Shown piece after piece: positions 6,289 to 13,173 of a stretch of DNA of 15,306 nucleotides (position 1 is its first letter; each line of letters begins with the position of its first letter). The translations under genes were made by a program, and so were the position numbers. Origin of the DNA: Anaerolineae bacterium (GTDB lineage Bacteria; Chloroflexota; Anaerolineae; Anaerolineales; Villigracilaceae); the NCBI GenBank assembly GCA_017303735.1, contig JAFLCF010000107.1, forward strand, positions 1-15,306, read 5' to 3'. Under the pieces are notes generated by a model. The model was not told the origin of the DNA. It worked only from the letters and a program-made list of their open reading frames with translations, and made no database searches.

Positions 6289-7776
6289 ATGAAAAAGAAA
6301 AAATCAAAATTAAATAGTATATTAACTCATCTTTCTATCACGGTCCTATTGCTTTCTTCCTGTTCATCCAAGTCAAATACATCACCTCTCGATACTGCAC
6401 CAGCTCAGGCACCAAAAGAAAACTCCGCATCGATCTCCACACCTTTGCCAAGCCGCCCATCATACGCCCCCGGCGAGTTAGTGGACTATACCGCCCAAAC
6501 TGGCGATACTCTGCCCGCACTTGCTTTGCGCTTCAATACCAGTGTTGACGAAATCCTTGCTGCCAACACATTTATTCCGCGCGAAGCGACCACCATGCCG
6601 CCGGGCATGCCCATTAAGATGCCGATCTACTATCGCGCTTTATGGGGCAGCACCTTCCAGATCCTCCCAGACCACGCCTTTGTAAACAGCCCCACCGGCA
6701 GCGGATTCAGCACAGCTGCTTTTGTGGCATCGCAGCCTGGCTGGCTGAAAAATTATCGGGCATATGTTGGAGGCGAATGGAAATCAGGCGCAGAGCTAGT
6801 GGACTATGCCGCCGTCAATTACAGCCTTAATCCACGCTTGATCCTGGCGATCCTTGAATATCAGGGCGGTGCGCTCACATTGGAAGAGATTCCTGTGCGA
6901 AGAAATCTGCTTGGGCTCATCCGCCCATTTTGGGAGTCACCTTATTTGCAGATCGTCCTTGCCGCGAATACGCTCAACAACGGCTACTACGGCTGGCGCA
7001 TCGGCACATTGACCGAGTTCGAAGATGCGGCTGGAAATTTGATTCGCCCTGACCCGTGGCAAAACGCAGGCTCGGCTGCGCTTCAATATTATTATTCACG
7101 CATGTTCACTGGCGAAGAATTCAACCGCGCCATCAGCCCGGATGGGTTATACAAAACCTATACGACCTACTTCGGCGACCCATGGCTGGACTCTTTTGAA
7201 TTGATGCCCGGCAGTTTACAACAGCCTGAATTGCTTCTGCCTTTCCCCGCTTCTCAAACCTGGAACTATACCGGCGGACCGCATACAGGCTGGGGCACGG
7301 GTGAGCCCTTCTCTGCACTAGACTTCGCGCCTCCCTCCGAAAAATCGGGCTGTGTGCCTGCCAAGTTCGAAAACTTTGCTACCGCTGTTGCCGACGGACT
7401 GGTTGTACGTTCAAGCAAAGATGGGTTGGCTCTCGACCTAGACCGAGACGGCGACGAACGCACAGGCTGGGTCATCTTCTACTTGCATCTTGCCACTGAG
7501 CAGCGCGCCCCTCTTGGCTCAGACCTAAAAGCAGGCGACTTGATCGGGTATCCATCTTGCGAAGGCGGGCGTTCCACTGGGACACACGTCCACATTGCAC
7601 GCAAATACAACGGCGAATGGATCCCTGCCGACAGCGCACTACCTTTTATCCTCAGCGGATGGACTCCGCATGCGGGTTCGAGTGCGTATCAAGGCACACT
7701 CACCAAAGGCGGGTTGACTGTTATCGCCTGTGATTGCGGTGATGCCTATACTGCCATCAATGGCAATTATCCATAA
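6289..7776 (+). CDS. LysM / M23-type metallopeptidase lipoprotein, paralogue 3
   Basis: A 495-residue paralogue, the most divergent of the three. A very basic n-region (MKKKKSK) leads to the lipobox LSSC (C25). The linker is short (to about residue 64), then a LysM at about 66-112 (YTAQTGDTLPALALRFNTS). The middle domain (about 122-305) has NPRLILAILEYQGGA with E190. The zinc peptidase carries GGPH (H332), ALDFAP (D345, again H-x12-D), FYLH (H400) and THVH (H433, H435), with C355 and C424 conserved. A DLDRDGDERTGW segment lies at 383-394. The C-terminus ends with a CDCGD motif (481-485) absent from the other two. The gene starts 27 bases after paralogue 2 without a Shine-Dalgarno sequence. 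The first 25 codons are distinctly A/T-rich, which would favour an unstructured start. Confidence 0.88.
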   Translation: MKKKKSKLNSILTHLSITVLLLSSCSSKSNTSPLDTAPAQAPKENSASISTPLPSRPSYAPGELVDYTAQTGDTLPALALRFNTSVDEILAANTFIPREATTMPPGMPIKMPIYYRALWGSTFQILPDHAFVNSPTGSGFSTAAFVASQPGWLKNYRAYVGGEWKSGAELVDYAAVNYSLNPRLILAILEYQGGALTLEEIPVRRNLLGLIRPFWESPYLQIVLAANTLNNGYYGWRIGTLTEFEDAAGNLIRPDPWQNAGSAALQYYYSRMFTGEEFNRAISPDGLYKTYTTYFGDPWLDSFELMPGSLQQPELLLPFPASQTWNYTGGPHTGWGTGEPFSALDFAPPSEKSGCVPAKFENFATAVADGLVVRSSKDGLALDLDRDGDERTGWVIFYLHLATEQRAPLGSDLKAGDLIGYPSCEGGRSTGTHVHIARKYNGEWIPADSALPFILSGWTPHAGSSAYQGTLTKGGLTVIACDCGDAYTAINGNYP

Positions 7777-7800
7777 TTGAATTTACGCCTAACTAGCTTT

Positions 7801-7830
7801 AAAAACGACGGCAGACTACGGTCTGCCGTC
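7801..7830 (-). terminator. Intrinsic terminator of the TlpA-like gene (minus strand)
   Basis: GACGGCAGAC (7807-7816) and GTCTGCCGTC (7821-7830) form a perfect 10-bp GC-rich stem with a 4-base loop. Read on the minus strand the stem is followed by GTTTTT (7806-7801), a proper T-tract. On the + strand no T-run follows, so it should end the minus-strand gene mainly. The rest of the 7777-7872 spacer shows no other feature. Confidence 0.85.
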
Positions 7831-7872
7831 GGCGGTATTACATTGGCGACTCAATATAAAACACTATCAGAT

Positions 7873-8442
7873 TTATTCTTTGATCACATCGGGAACAAAT
7901 TTTTCAAGATTCCGTTTCGAGATGCCGCCGATCCACATCAGGCGGACTCGCCCATTTCTATCGATCACATAGGAACTCGGCAGGTTCATCGTATTAAAAC
8001 TACGCCCCGCCTGACTGCCCGTATCAAGCCAGATGGGAAAGGTAAGATCAAATTCATTAATAAATGGAAGGACAATATCACGCGTCTCACCCTGAGAGAT
8101 GGCGATCAAGACAAAGCCTTCCGATTGGTATTTTTCATGGAAGGCTTTTAAGGTTGGCATCTCTTCGCGGCAGGGCGGGCACCAGGTTGCCCATAGGTTA
8201 ACGAGCACCACCTGCCCAAGATAATCTGAAAGTGAGGCTGGGTCGCCGTTCAAAGTAGTGAGATTCAGCTCGGGCGCAGGGAAATCCACTTGAACAGGAA
8301 CCGTTGAAAAGTCCTGAGTAGAGGCGAAGGTATAGGGGTCTGTCAGAAGCATGAAAGAGATTCCCAGGGCGAGGAGCCCGAATCCGATCATAAGCAAGGC
8401 GATCATGCGCCCAGCAGAAGGTGGAGTATAGGTTTCGTTCAT
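7873..8442 (-). CDS. Membrane-anchored TlpA/ResA-like thiol-disulfide protein
   Basis: A 189-residue protein with a short cytoplasmic N-terminus, one transmembrane segment (about residues 13-34, IALLMIGFGLLALG...) and an extracytoplasmic thioredoxin fold. The active site WCPPC is at 87-91, within VNLWATWCPPCREEMPTL, the classic TlpA/ResA/AhpC-TSA signature. The cis-proline segment is LPSSYVID (P155). Such proteins reduce or exchange disulfides outside the membrane, often for cytochrome c maturation or other secreted proteins; the substrate is unknown. The frame is open for 26 codons further upstream, but those would begin before the predicted promoter, so ATG at 8442 is chosen. No strong Shine-Dalgarno is seen. 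The lipoprotein peptidases next door have conserved cysteine pairs, so a functional link is conceivable but not shown. Confidence 0.92.
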   Translation of the reverse strand: MNETYTPPSAGRMIALLMIGFGLLALGISFMLLTDPYTFASTQDFSTVPVQVDFPAPELNLTTLNGDPASLSDYLGQVVLVNLWATWCPPCREEMPTLKAFHEKYQSEGFVLIAISQGETRDIVLPFINEFDLTFPIWLDTGSQAGRSFNTMNLPSSYVIDRNGRVRLMWIGGISKRNLEKFVPDVIKE

Positions 8443-8467
8443 ATTTTGCAAATTAGTTTCTTCACAA

Positions 8468-8495
8468 AGTATACCGTACGATAATTGATAGGCAA
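8468..8495 (-). promoter_or_regulatory. Promoter of the TlpA-like gene
   Basis: On the minus strand TTGCCT (8495-8490) and TATACT (8473-8468) are separated by 16 bases, a good sigma70-type arrangement. Transcription would start near 8461, leaving a leader of about 19 bases before the ATG at 8442. Confidence 0.6.
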
Positions 8496-8537
8496 TAAAA
8501 TTGGGATAAATGTCATTCAATTTAGGAAGGATGATAC

Positions 8538-8566
8538 TGGAAACATGCCGATGGCTTGATTAATAT
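8538..8566 (+). promoter_or_regulatory. Candidate promoter of the cNMP-binding / NFU operon (leaderless)
   Basis: TGGAAA (8538-8543) and TAATAT (8561-8566) are 17 bases apart. The ATG at 8574 starts seven bases after the -10 box, at the expected transcription start. There is no Shine-Dalgarno sequence. The spacing is the same as at the first lipoprotein gene. Confidence 0.45.
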
Positions 8567-8573
8567 AACTAAA

Positions 8574-9029
8574 ATGTTGGACTCTTTACCACGCATCCCT
8601 GTTTTTGAAGACCTGAGCGCCGAACAAAACTCAATGTTAATGTCGGCGTTTGAAACATTTAAGTGTTCACCTGGCACGGTGATCTTTGAGCAGGGAGAGC
8701 CGTCTTATCATTTATATCTGATCTTAAAGGGCAGGGCGATCATCAGTTATAAACCATACGATGGACCGCGGATCATTCTGACACGAATCAAGGATGGGGA
8801 TGTCTTTGGGTGGTCGGCTGTGGTGGGTGGCAACAAATATTCCTCCAGCGTGGTCAGCGAAACGGAGTTAGAATCCATTCGTATTGATAGAGGTCACTTG
8901 CAGAACCTGTTGACGAAATACCCAGACACTGGCAGGGTTCTCATCGACCGGCTGGCTCTCAATGTTTCACCGCGTTGGCAGAACGCCCACAAGCAGATTC
9001 AGCCGCTTTTTAATCAGGAAAGGATGTAA
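8574..9029 (+). CDS. Stand-alone cyclic-nucleotide-binding-fold (Crp-type sensor) protein
   Basis: This 151-residue protein matches the N-terminal sensor half of Crp/Fnr regulators. It begins MLDSLPRIPVFEDLSAEQ. A beta-roll follows, with GTVIFEQGEPSYHLYLILKG (34-53) and a phosphate-binding-cassette-like stretch, GDVFGWSAVVGG (75-86). The helix at about 107-130 would be the C-helix. There is no helix-turn-helix DNA-binding domain, and the protein stops about 70 residues short of Crp. It may therefore sense a ligand for a partner instead of binding DNA. No cysteine motif for an Fe-S cluster is evident. An in-frame TTG at 8556 lies upstream, but ATG 8574 matches both family alignment and promoter position. 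It is followed after two bases by an NFU-type gene, so the two are surely co-transcribed. Confidence 0.85.
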   Translation: MLDSLPRIPVFEDLSAEQNSMLMSAFETFKCSPGTVIFEQGEPSYHLYLILKGRAIISYKPYDGPRIILTRIKDGDVFGWSAVVGGNKYSSSVVSETELESIRIDRGHLQNLLTKYPDTGRVLIDRLALNVSPRWQNAHKQIQPLFNQERM

Positions 9030-9031
9030 CG

Positions 9032-9277
9032 ATGGCCGCTCCAGAAGTACTGTCGCGTGAAAGTCAGGTACGTCACCTTCTTGAAAATTTAAGCGCGTAT
9101 ATTGAACAGTTCCACGGCGGGACGGTTGAATTCGTTTCGCTCCAAGGTAATGAGCTTATCGTGCAATTGGGCGGGGCATGCCTCAACTGTCCTTTACTGC
9201 CCTCCACTCTGCACGGCTGGGTCGAAGGGACAGTACACCAGTTCTTCCCTGAAATCCATGTAAAGGCAGGAAATTAA
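9032..9277 (+). CDS. Minimal NifU C-terminal (NFU) domain Fe-S protein
   Basis: An 81-residue protein that is just the NifU C-terminal domain. NFU domains hold a transient [4Fe-4S] cluster shared across a dimer and pass it to apo-proteins. The key motif GGACLNCP (47-54) gives C50-x2-C53, followed by STLHGWVEGTVHQFFPEI, the usual NFU helix. The segment HGGTVEFVSLQGNELIVQLGG (28-48) is the characteristic strand region. A GGAAAGGA purine stretch within the end of the upstream gene precedes the ATG. It starts two bases after the stop of the cNMP-fold gene and is followed by a strong terminator. Hydrogenases and radical SAM enzymes, both implied by this window, are potential clients, but that is inference. 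Confidence 0.9.
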   Translation: MAAPEVLSRESQVRHLLENLSAYIEQFHGGTVEFVSLQGNELIVQLGGACLNCPLLPSTLHGWVEGTVHQFFPEIHVKAGN

Positions 9278-9281
9278 TCAC

Positions 9282-9314
9282 AACCGCCTCTGCGATGATC
9301 GCAGAGGCGGTTTT
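9282..9314 (+). terminator. Strong intrinsic terminator after the NFU gene
   Basis: AACCGCCTCTGCGA (9282-9295) pairs perfectly with TCGCAGAGGCGGTT (9299-9312) around a TGA loop, followed by TTCTTT. It lies between convergent genes. The + strand T-run is the better one. On the minus strand the stem is followed only by GTGATTAATTT, so it may serve the membrane operon weakly as well. Confidence 0.92.
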
Positions 9315-9328
9315 CTTTAGAAAGTTTT

Positions 9329-10102
9329 TTATGCGCGCTGGCTAAAGTAGCGGACAATGAGAAACCCGCCAATGGCGATCAGTGCAACTGCCCAAAAATA
9401 GTTTGCTAAATTTAACAGGGAGCCCAACCCAAGCAACCCCATTACACCAAGCGCACCGGCGGGCCAATATGCCCACTTCATACCTGCAAGTACAGCAACG
9501 AGAAGAAAGGTCAATGACAGTCCCATGAAGAAAAACCCTGCGGTCTGAAATTCACCGAAGCGTTCAGCGGCAACTGTCATCACTGCCAAGGTCGTAAGCA
9601 CACCACCAGGGATCAGCCCCCACCAACGCTCAGCCATGTTGGTAAGATAAACGACGAAGAAGGTCAGCCCAATGCCGCCGAGGACGATCGCGCCTGAATA
9701 TTCGTCAAAGTAGGCAGACGTGAAGATCAACAAGGAGAGTGCCGTCAGCACGCCGCCTGGGATGATCGCCCACCAACGTCCATTACGATCGGTGAGGTAA
9801 ACGTACCAAAAAGCAAGCGCGATGCTGCCCAAAAAGATCGCTCCGCCGAGGTCTTCCAATGACTCTGGCAAGAGGATCAGGGTGCCCAAACCCGCCAACG
9901 TAAAGCCAGGGATGGCTGCCCACCAATTATTTCCGCTAAACAAAAGGGATAGGAAAGCCAAACCAGCGATCAGAAAAGCGCCGCCCCAAAAATAATTGGA
10001 TGCGTTTTCAAGATATCCCATTGTCTGGGCGAGCGCCAGTCCGCCGCCGGCGATCAACAACAAGCCGATCACAATACGGGGATCAAATCGTTTCATCATC
10101 AT
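9329..10102 (-). CDS. Polytopic membrane protein with 50-residue internal repeats
   Basis: A 257-residue, highly hydrophobic protein of unknown function, the last gene of a three-gene operon. The N-terminus (IVIGLLLIAGGGLALAQTMG, about 10-29) resembles the DUF5668/LiaI-LiaF-like two-helix module that also opens its two upstream neighbours. The body is a tandem repeat: WWAAIPGFTLAGLGTL at 60, WWAIIPGGVLTALSLL at 110, WWGLIPGGVLTTLAVM at 160 and a decayed WAYWPAGALGVMGLL at 210, exactly 50 residues apart. Each unit appears to hold two membrane helices joined by a short polar turn. The C-terminus (YFWAVALIAIGGFLIVRYFSQRA) resembles the end of the DUF5668 module. An AGGAG stands ahead of three consecutive ATG codons; the first is used here. 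It lies nine bases after the LiaF-like gene. Confidence 0.85.
   Translation of the reverse strand: MMMKRFDPRIVIGLLLIAGGGLALAQTMGYLENASNYFWGGAFLIAGLAFLSLLFSGNNWWAAIPGFTLAGLGTLILLPESLEDLGGAIFLGSIALAFWYVYLTDRNGRWWAIIPGGVLTALSLLIFTSAYFDEYSGAIVLGGIGLTFFVVYLTNMAERWWGLIPGGVLTTLAVMTVAAERFGEFQTAGFFFMGLSLTFLLVAVLAGMKWAYWPAGALGVMGLLGLGSLLNLANYFWAVALIAIGGFLIVRYFSQRA
9428..9934 (-). repeat. Intragenic 150-bp-period repeat units encoding paired membrane helices
   Basis: Three full 50-codon units (residues 57-106, 107-156, 157-206) and a partial fourth (207-225) are recognised by the W-W-x-x-I-P-G core. The Trp pair recurs at residues 60, 110, 160 and, degenerate, 210. The second and third units are the most alike (WYVYLTDRNGRWWAIIPGG against FVVYLTNMAERWWGLIPGG), suggesting the most recent duplication. 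Confidence 0.85.
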
Positions 10103-10111
10103 CTTCTTCTC

Positions 10112-10897
10112 CTATTTCACTCGCACAGAAGCCGCCCTACCCTGCACGTGAAGATCAATAGCATTTTGTGCGGTTTCAAAATCGGGCGACTCGTTTTTTG
10201 GAAAGCGTGAGCGATCCATGTTGAAATCACCGGCGCCCATGGTGGCATGAGCGCGCACCGCCACACCCTCAGGGACGATCAAGGTCAGAGAAGCCGCACC
10301 CACTTCACAGTTGACACGGAGGCGGCCGCGAGCAGGCAAGGTCAATACGGTATCGCTTGCACCAGTCTTCAGGTTAATATCGGTAATAGTCAGGTCTCTT
10401 AAATCGATCACCGATTTATTCGCACCGAGATTTAGGTCCAACGCTGTTGGGATGGTTGCATTGAGAGAGACATCCCAATCGAGCTGGCTTTGCGGACCAA
10501 AGACCGGGAACATGAAAAGGTCTTTTTCAGGTCGCAGCCTTACGTCCAATTTCTCACCGCTGAGGTTGGACTTTTGATCCAACCCGCCCGTAAATGTGCC
10601 GTTCAACAGATCCGCCCCAGAAGCACCGCCATGGATGCGGAACTCACCAGCCCCATGGTTGATCTGCACGCTGGCTTCACGTGCGCCTTGCAGCCCAACG
10701 CTAGCCGTTTCTGTTTCGACCGTGCCACGCATGAACACACTCAACAGGACCCAAATGCCAAAACCGATCAGCAGCAGGGGCCAGAAGATGCTCATGAGCG
10801 AATTTCCATTGGGAAGGGTGATACCCATTTCCCCGGCAAGCAGCAATCCGCCGACAAGGATCAAAACGCTGCCCCAAAATAATTGATTGCGATTCAT
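10112..10897 (-). CDS. LiaF-like membrane protein with C-terminal beta (toastrack-type) domain
   Basis: A 261-residue protein. Two membrane helices at about 6-22 (FWGSVLILVGGLLLAGEMG) and 36-56 (SIFWPLLLIGFGIWVLLSV) form the DUF5668/LiaI-LiaF-like N-terminal module. A beta-rich outer domain follows at 65-260 with recurring turns: HGAGEFRIHGG (81-91), LGANKSVIDL (157-166), KTGASDTVLTLP (177-188), EVGAASLTLIVP (198-209) and MGAGDFNMDRS (220-230). This pattern matches the cell-wall-stress LiaF C-terminal family or related DUF4097-like toastrack domains. In Firmicutes LiaF restrains the LiaRS two-component system; no kinase or regulator is seen here, so the role is inferred only. AAGGAA seven bases before the ATG lies within the end of the upstream gene, which stops three bases before this start. 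Confidence 0.82.
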   Translation of the reverse strand: MNRNQLFWGSVLILVGGLLLAGEMGITLPNGNSLMSIFWPLLLIGFGIWVLLSVFMRGTVETETASVGLQGAREASVQINHGAGEFRIHGGASGADLLNGTFTGGLDQKSNLSGEKLDVRLRPEKDLFMFPVFGPQSQLDWDVSLNATIPTALDLNLGANKSVIDLRDLTITDINLKTGASDTVLTLPARGRLRVNCEVGAASLTLIVPEGVAVRAHATMGAGDFNMDRSRFPKNESPDFETAQNAIDLHVQGRAASVRVK

Positions 10898-10900
10898 GTT

Positions 10901-11428
10901 TTATTCCTTCTTGCGATAGGCGCGGTATAGACCGCTGCCCAACACCCAAAGCCCGAGCAAGATCAACAACACTGCAGGACCAAAATCACCGAGGATGTTC
11001 CAGCCGCCCAGGAATGCGGCGAACACGAGGAACAGCACCGCGCTGACCACCATCAGGTTCAAACCCTTTTTCAGGTTTTCGCCGGTGTTCTCGCCAAGCA
11101 ACCCTTGCAAGATCGTACCCACCCCAACGAAACCCGGAATGAGCGCCCACATGTATGACCAGGAGTTGTAGTTTCCAGTGGATTCCTGATAGTAGAAAAT
11201 TCCGCCAATACCCGCCACAATGGCAGCCGGAACCGCCAAACCAGGCGAACCCGTTACCAAGCCGACGATCAAGATCCCGGCACCGATCAAAAGCATATTG
11301 ACGGGCCACTCGGTGTACGGCTCGAAGAAATTGCGGAATTCGGGCATGGTCTGATTGAGCAGAAACCAGCCGCCGACCAGGATCAAGATGATGCCAAGAG
11401 CAAGTTGAGAACGACCAGATTTGTTCAT
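10901..11428 (-). CDS. DUF5668-like polytopic membrane protein
   Basis: A 175-residue hydrophobic protein, first gene of the three-gene operon. About six membrane segments are visible (roughly 8-25, 43-60, 63-80, 93-111, 121-142, 149-168). The N-terminal LALGIILILVGGWFLLNQTMP parallels the opening of the two downstream proteins. The segment MWALIPGFVGVGTIL (93-107) resembles one repeat unit of the 257-residue neighbour. The tail YRAYRKKE is basic. The start at 11428 is fixed by AGGAG (11441-11437) eight bases upstream; the nine-codon in-frame extension to 11455 would run through that ribosome site and is rejected. Weak promoter-like words (TTTCAA, then TACACT after 17 bases, on the minus strand before 11450) exist but are not convincing. 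Confidence 0.82.
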   Translation of the reverse strand: MNKSGRSQLALGIILILVGGWFLLNQTMPEFRNFFEPYTEWPVNMLLIGAGILIVGLVTGSPGLAVPAAIVAGIGGIFYYQESTGNYNSWSYMWALIPGFVGVGTILQGLLGENTGENLKKGLNLMVVSAVLFLVFAAFLGGWNILGDFGPAVLLILLGLWVLGSGLYRAYRKKE

Positions 11429-11436
11429 AAACAATT

Positions 11437-11441
11437 CTCCT
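11437..11441 (-). promoter_or_regulatory. Shine-Dalgarno that sets the start of the first DUF5668-like gene
   Basis: AGGAG on the minus strand ends eight bases before the ATG at 11428. It lies inside the longer open frame that begins at 11455, so it selects the shorter product. Confidence 0.75.
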
Positions 11442-11491
11442 ATTGTTTCATTCAAAATATAGTGTATATCTTTTCAGGGATATTTGAAAGC

Positions 11492-11514
11492 CTTTTCCAT
11501 ATACGCAGGAAAAG
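11492..11514 (-). terminator. Weak hairpin after the methyltransferase gene
   Basis: CTTTTCC (11492-11498) and GGAAAAG (11508-11514) form a 7-bp stem with a 9-base loop, 10 bases downstream of the minus-strand stop. The 3' flank (minus strand GCTTTCAAATAT) has only a short T-run, so it is a poor terminator but the only candidate in the 11456-11524 spacer. Confidence 0.35.
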
Positions 11515-11524
11515 CCGATGCGTT

Positions 11525-12409
11525 TCAACGCCTGCCCAGCCACAGCCCAAATTGAGCGGGCTCTCTTCCGCCTCTTAACCGCGCCCAGAGCGGTTTCAGC
11601 GCCCATTTCAGCCCGTACGCTGGCACATGGTGCCGCCACTCCACGCCCAAAAGCTGACCCAACTCGCGCATCTGGTCATGGGTTAAAAAACCTTCGCTGG
11701 AAATAGAATCAGATGCAAAACCATAACGCGTCAAAAAATCTGCCTTGCGTTCTGCCAACATCTGCCTGCCCGACTCGGCATCGTGGTACACCGGCGAATC
11801 CATTACAACCAACAGCCCATTTCGCCGCAGAACACGCAGTGCTTCACTCAATGTCTCTTCATAATGCTCAGCATAATGCAATGACGCATTGAAAAGAACC
11901 ACATCAGCAGAAGCATCTTCAAACGGCAAGTGAGAAAACTCGGCTTGAACCGGCACAAAATGGGTTTCATAGTTTCGCCACGCACCCAAGCCATCCTCAG
12001 CATTGATGAGCAAGTCCACTGCGCAAACCTCATGCCCCGTCAACGCCAGTCGATTCGAGAGCCAGCCGTTGCCCGCGCCTACATCTAAAACTGTGGACTT
12101 ATTCGGCAAAAATTTTTCCAACAGACGAAAACTCGCCGCACGAATTTTCCAATCTGCCGAGAAACGCCCGCTTAGATCCTGGAACGGCAGGGCGCGATAG
12201 TAAGCAGCGTCCGCAGAAAATCTGCCCTCGAAACGGCGAACGGTCTCATAGTCCATAATGAAGCGGGAGAAATGAGATTCGCGCTCTGGAAGTAGAAATC
12301 GCCACACTCCATCAATTTGATGGAAGACAAGCGCATCTTTCTCACATCGAAGTTGATCTGGCGCTTCAAGCGTTAACTCACCTTTACAGCGTGGACAAAC
12401 GAATTTCAT
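11525..12409 (-). CDS. Class I SAM-dependent methyltransferase with N-terminal zinc-ribbon-like segment
   Basis: A 294-residue cytoplasmic protein. Residues 1-40 look like a Trm112/zinc-ribbon leader, CPRCKGELTL...LRCEKDALVF...IDGVWRFL, with C5, C8 and C22. The position of a fourth cysteine, two residues after C22 by one, is Asp (D25), so metal binding may be lost. The Rossmann methyltransferase core has motif I VLDVGAGNGWLS (107-118), VDLL (131-134, the acidic residue that binds SAM ribose), VVLFNASLHY (170-179) and LRVLRRNGLLVVMDSPVY. The acceptor cannot be read from sequence. Its place after a flippase and a B12 radical SAM gene suggests a lipid, glycan or envelope small molecule. The ATG overlaps the stop of the phosphorylase gene (ATGA), so it is translationally coupled. 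A GRFSAD word occurs twice (62-67 and 81-86). Confidence 0.9.
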   Translation of the reverse strand: MKFVCPRCKGELTLEAPDQLRCEKDALVFHQIDGVWRFLLPERESHFSRFIMDYETVRRFEGRFSADAAYYRALPFQDLSGRFSADWKIRAASFRLLEKFLPNKSTVLDVGAGNGWLSNRLALTGHEVCAVDLLINAEDGLGAWRNYETHFVPVQAEFSHLPFEDASADVVLFNASLHYAEHYEETLSEALRVLRRNGLLVVMDSPVYHDAESGRQMLAERKADFLTRYGFASDSISSEGFLTHDQMRELGQLLGVEWRHHVPAYGLKWALKPLWARLRGGREPAQFGLWLGRR

Positions 12410-13173
12410 GCATCCTCGCTCAAGGTTTGAATGGCAGCGCGGTACGCAATCTCAAATGATTGGTTAATGCGCTTCATATCGTTGGGCATCTCCCAAGTGA
12501 GATTTGCCAGCTTATCTGCTGCCACCACCACAGCAGACGCCTGCACGCCGCGCACTTTTGCAAGCGCAAACAACGCCGCAATTTCCATTTCGACGACATG
12601 AATCCCTTCGGCTTGATATTGCAAGATCTCTTCACGAGTCTCACGATAAGGCGCATCGGTCGTCCATGTTGCGCCAAGCATGGACTCTGGCAGATTCTTT
12701 TTCAATTGTTCGGTCAACGTTTCATCAGCAAAGATGTATTTTTCTGCGGGCAAATAATGATGTGACACGCCTTCATCACGAATGGCTCGTTGTGGAATCA
12801 CAATATCGCCCACATTCAATTGCGCTTGCAATGCCCCGCCCCATGAAAGCAACACAAAGCGCTTCACGCCCCAGGCGATCAGTTCTTCGGTCAGTGAAGC
12901 CGTCACCGGCGCACCAATGCCAAAATTGGAGAGCACGCCCACCCGTCCGCCTGAGGCGCGGATGAGGTGAACCTCTCCAAAGATATTGCCAACCTTCCGA
13001 ATTGGAATCCGCCAGCGGTGTTGCTTGGGCAGGTCGTTCTTCAAACACAGAATCATGCCTTCTGGCGCTGCGACCTTCGGAAATTTACCAAAGCGTTTGC
13101 GCATGGAGATCGTATCTTCAGGACGCATGACAGGTTCACCTTGATATTTATCAGGGAAGTTTGGAAAGGACAT
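12406..13173 (-). CDS. Nucleoside phosphorylase-family (PNP/UDP) protein
   Basis: A 255-residue cytoplasmic enzyme of the PNP/uridine phosphorylase superfamily, which cleaves nucleosides with phosphate to ribose 1-phosphate and base, or, in related members, hydrolyses MTA/SAH. Visible motifs are the phosphate-loop-like SNFGIGAPVTASLTEEL (82-98), LLSWGGALQ (108-116), RDEGVSHHY (132-140), VVEMEIAALFALAKVRGV (193-210, ribose-binding Met-Glu) and AADKL (218-222), where D220 would contact the base. RDEGxSxHY favours the uridine-phosphorylase-like branch, but the base is uncertain. A strong GGAGG five to nine bases before ATG 13173 sets the start; the 11-codon upstream extension is rejected. It overlaps the flippase end by 23 bases and the methyltransferase start by four. 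Confidence 0.88.
   Translation of the reverse strand: MSFPNFPDKYQGEPVMRPEDTISMRKRFGKFPKVAAPEGMILCLKNDLPKQHRWRIPIRKVGNIFGEVHLIRASGGRVGVLSNFGIGAPVTASLTEELIAWGVKRFVLLSWGGALQAQLNVGDIVIPQRAIRDEGVSHHYLPAEKYIFADETLTEQLKKNLPESMLGATWTTDAPYRETREEILQYQAEGIHVVEMEIAALFALAKVRGVQASAVVVAADKLANLTWEMPNDMKRINQSFEIAYRAAIQTLSEDA

Noticed and set aside
7777..8151. A 124-codon + strand open frame after the third lipoprotein gene
   Set aside because: It lies antisense to the TlpA-like gene, begins with a poor start in a terminator hairpin region, and its translation has no domain character.
8443..8520. 26-codon N-terminal extension of the TlpA-like protein
   Set aside because: It would start upstream of the predicted -10/-35 pair, and the added residues are polar and unlike the family.
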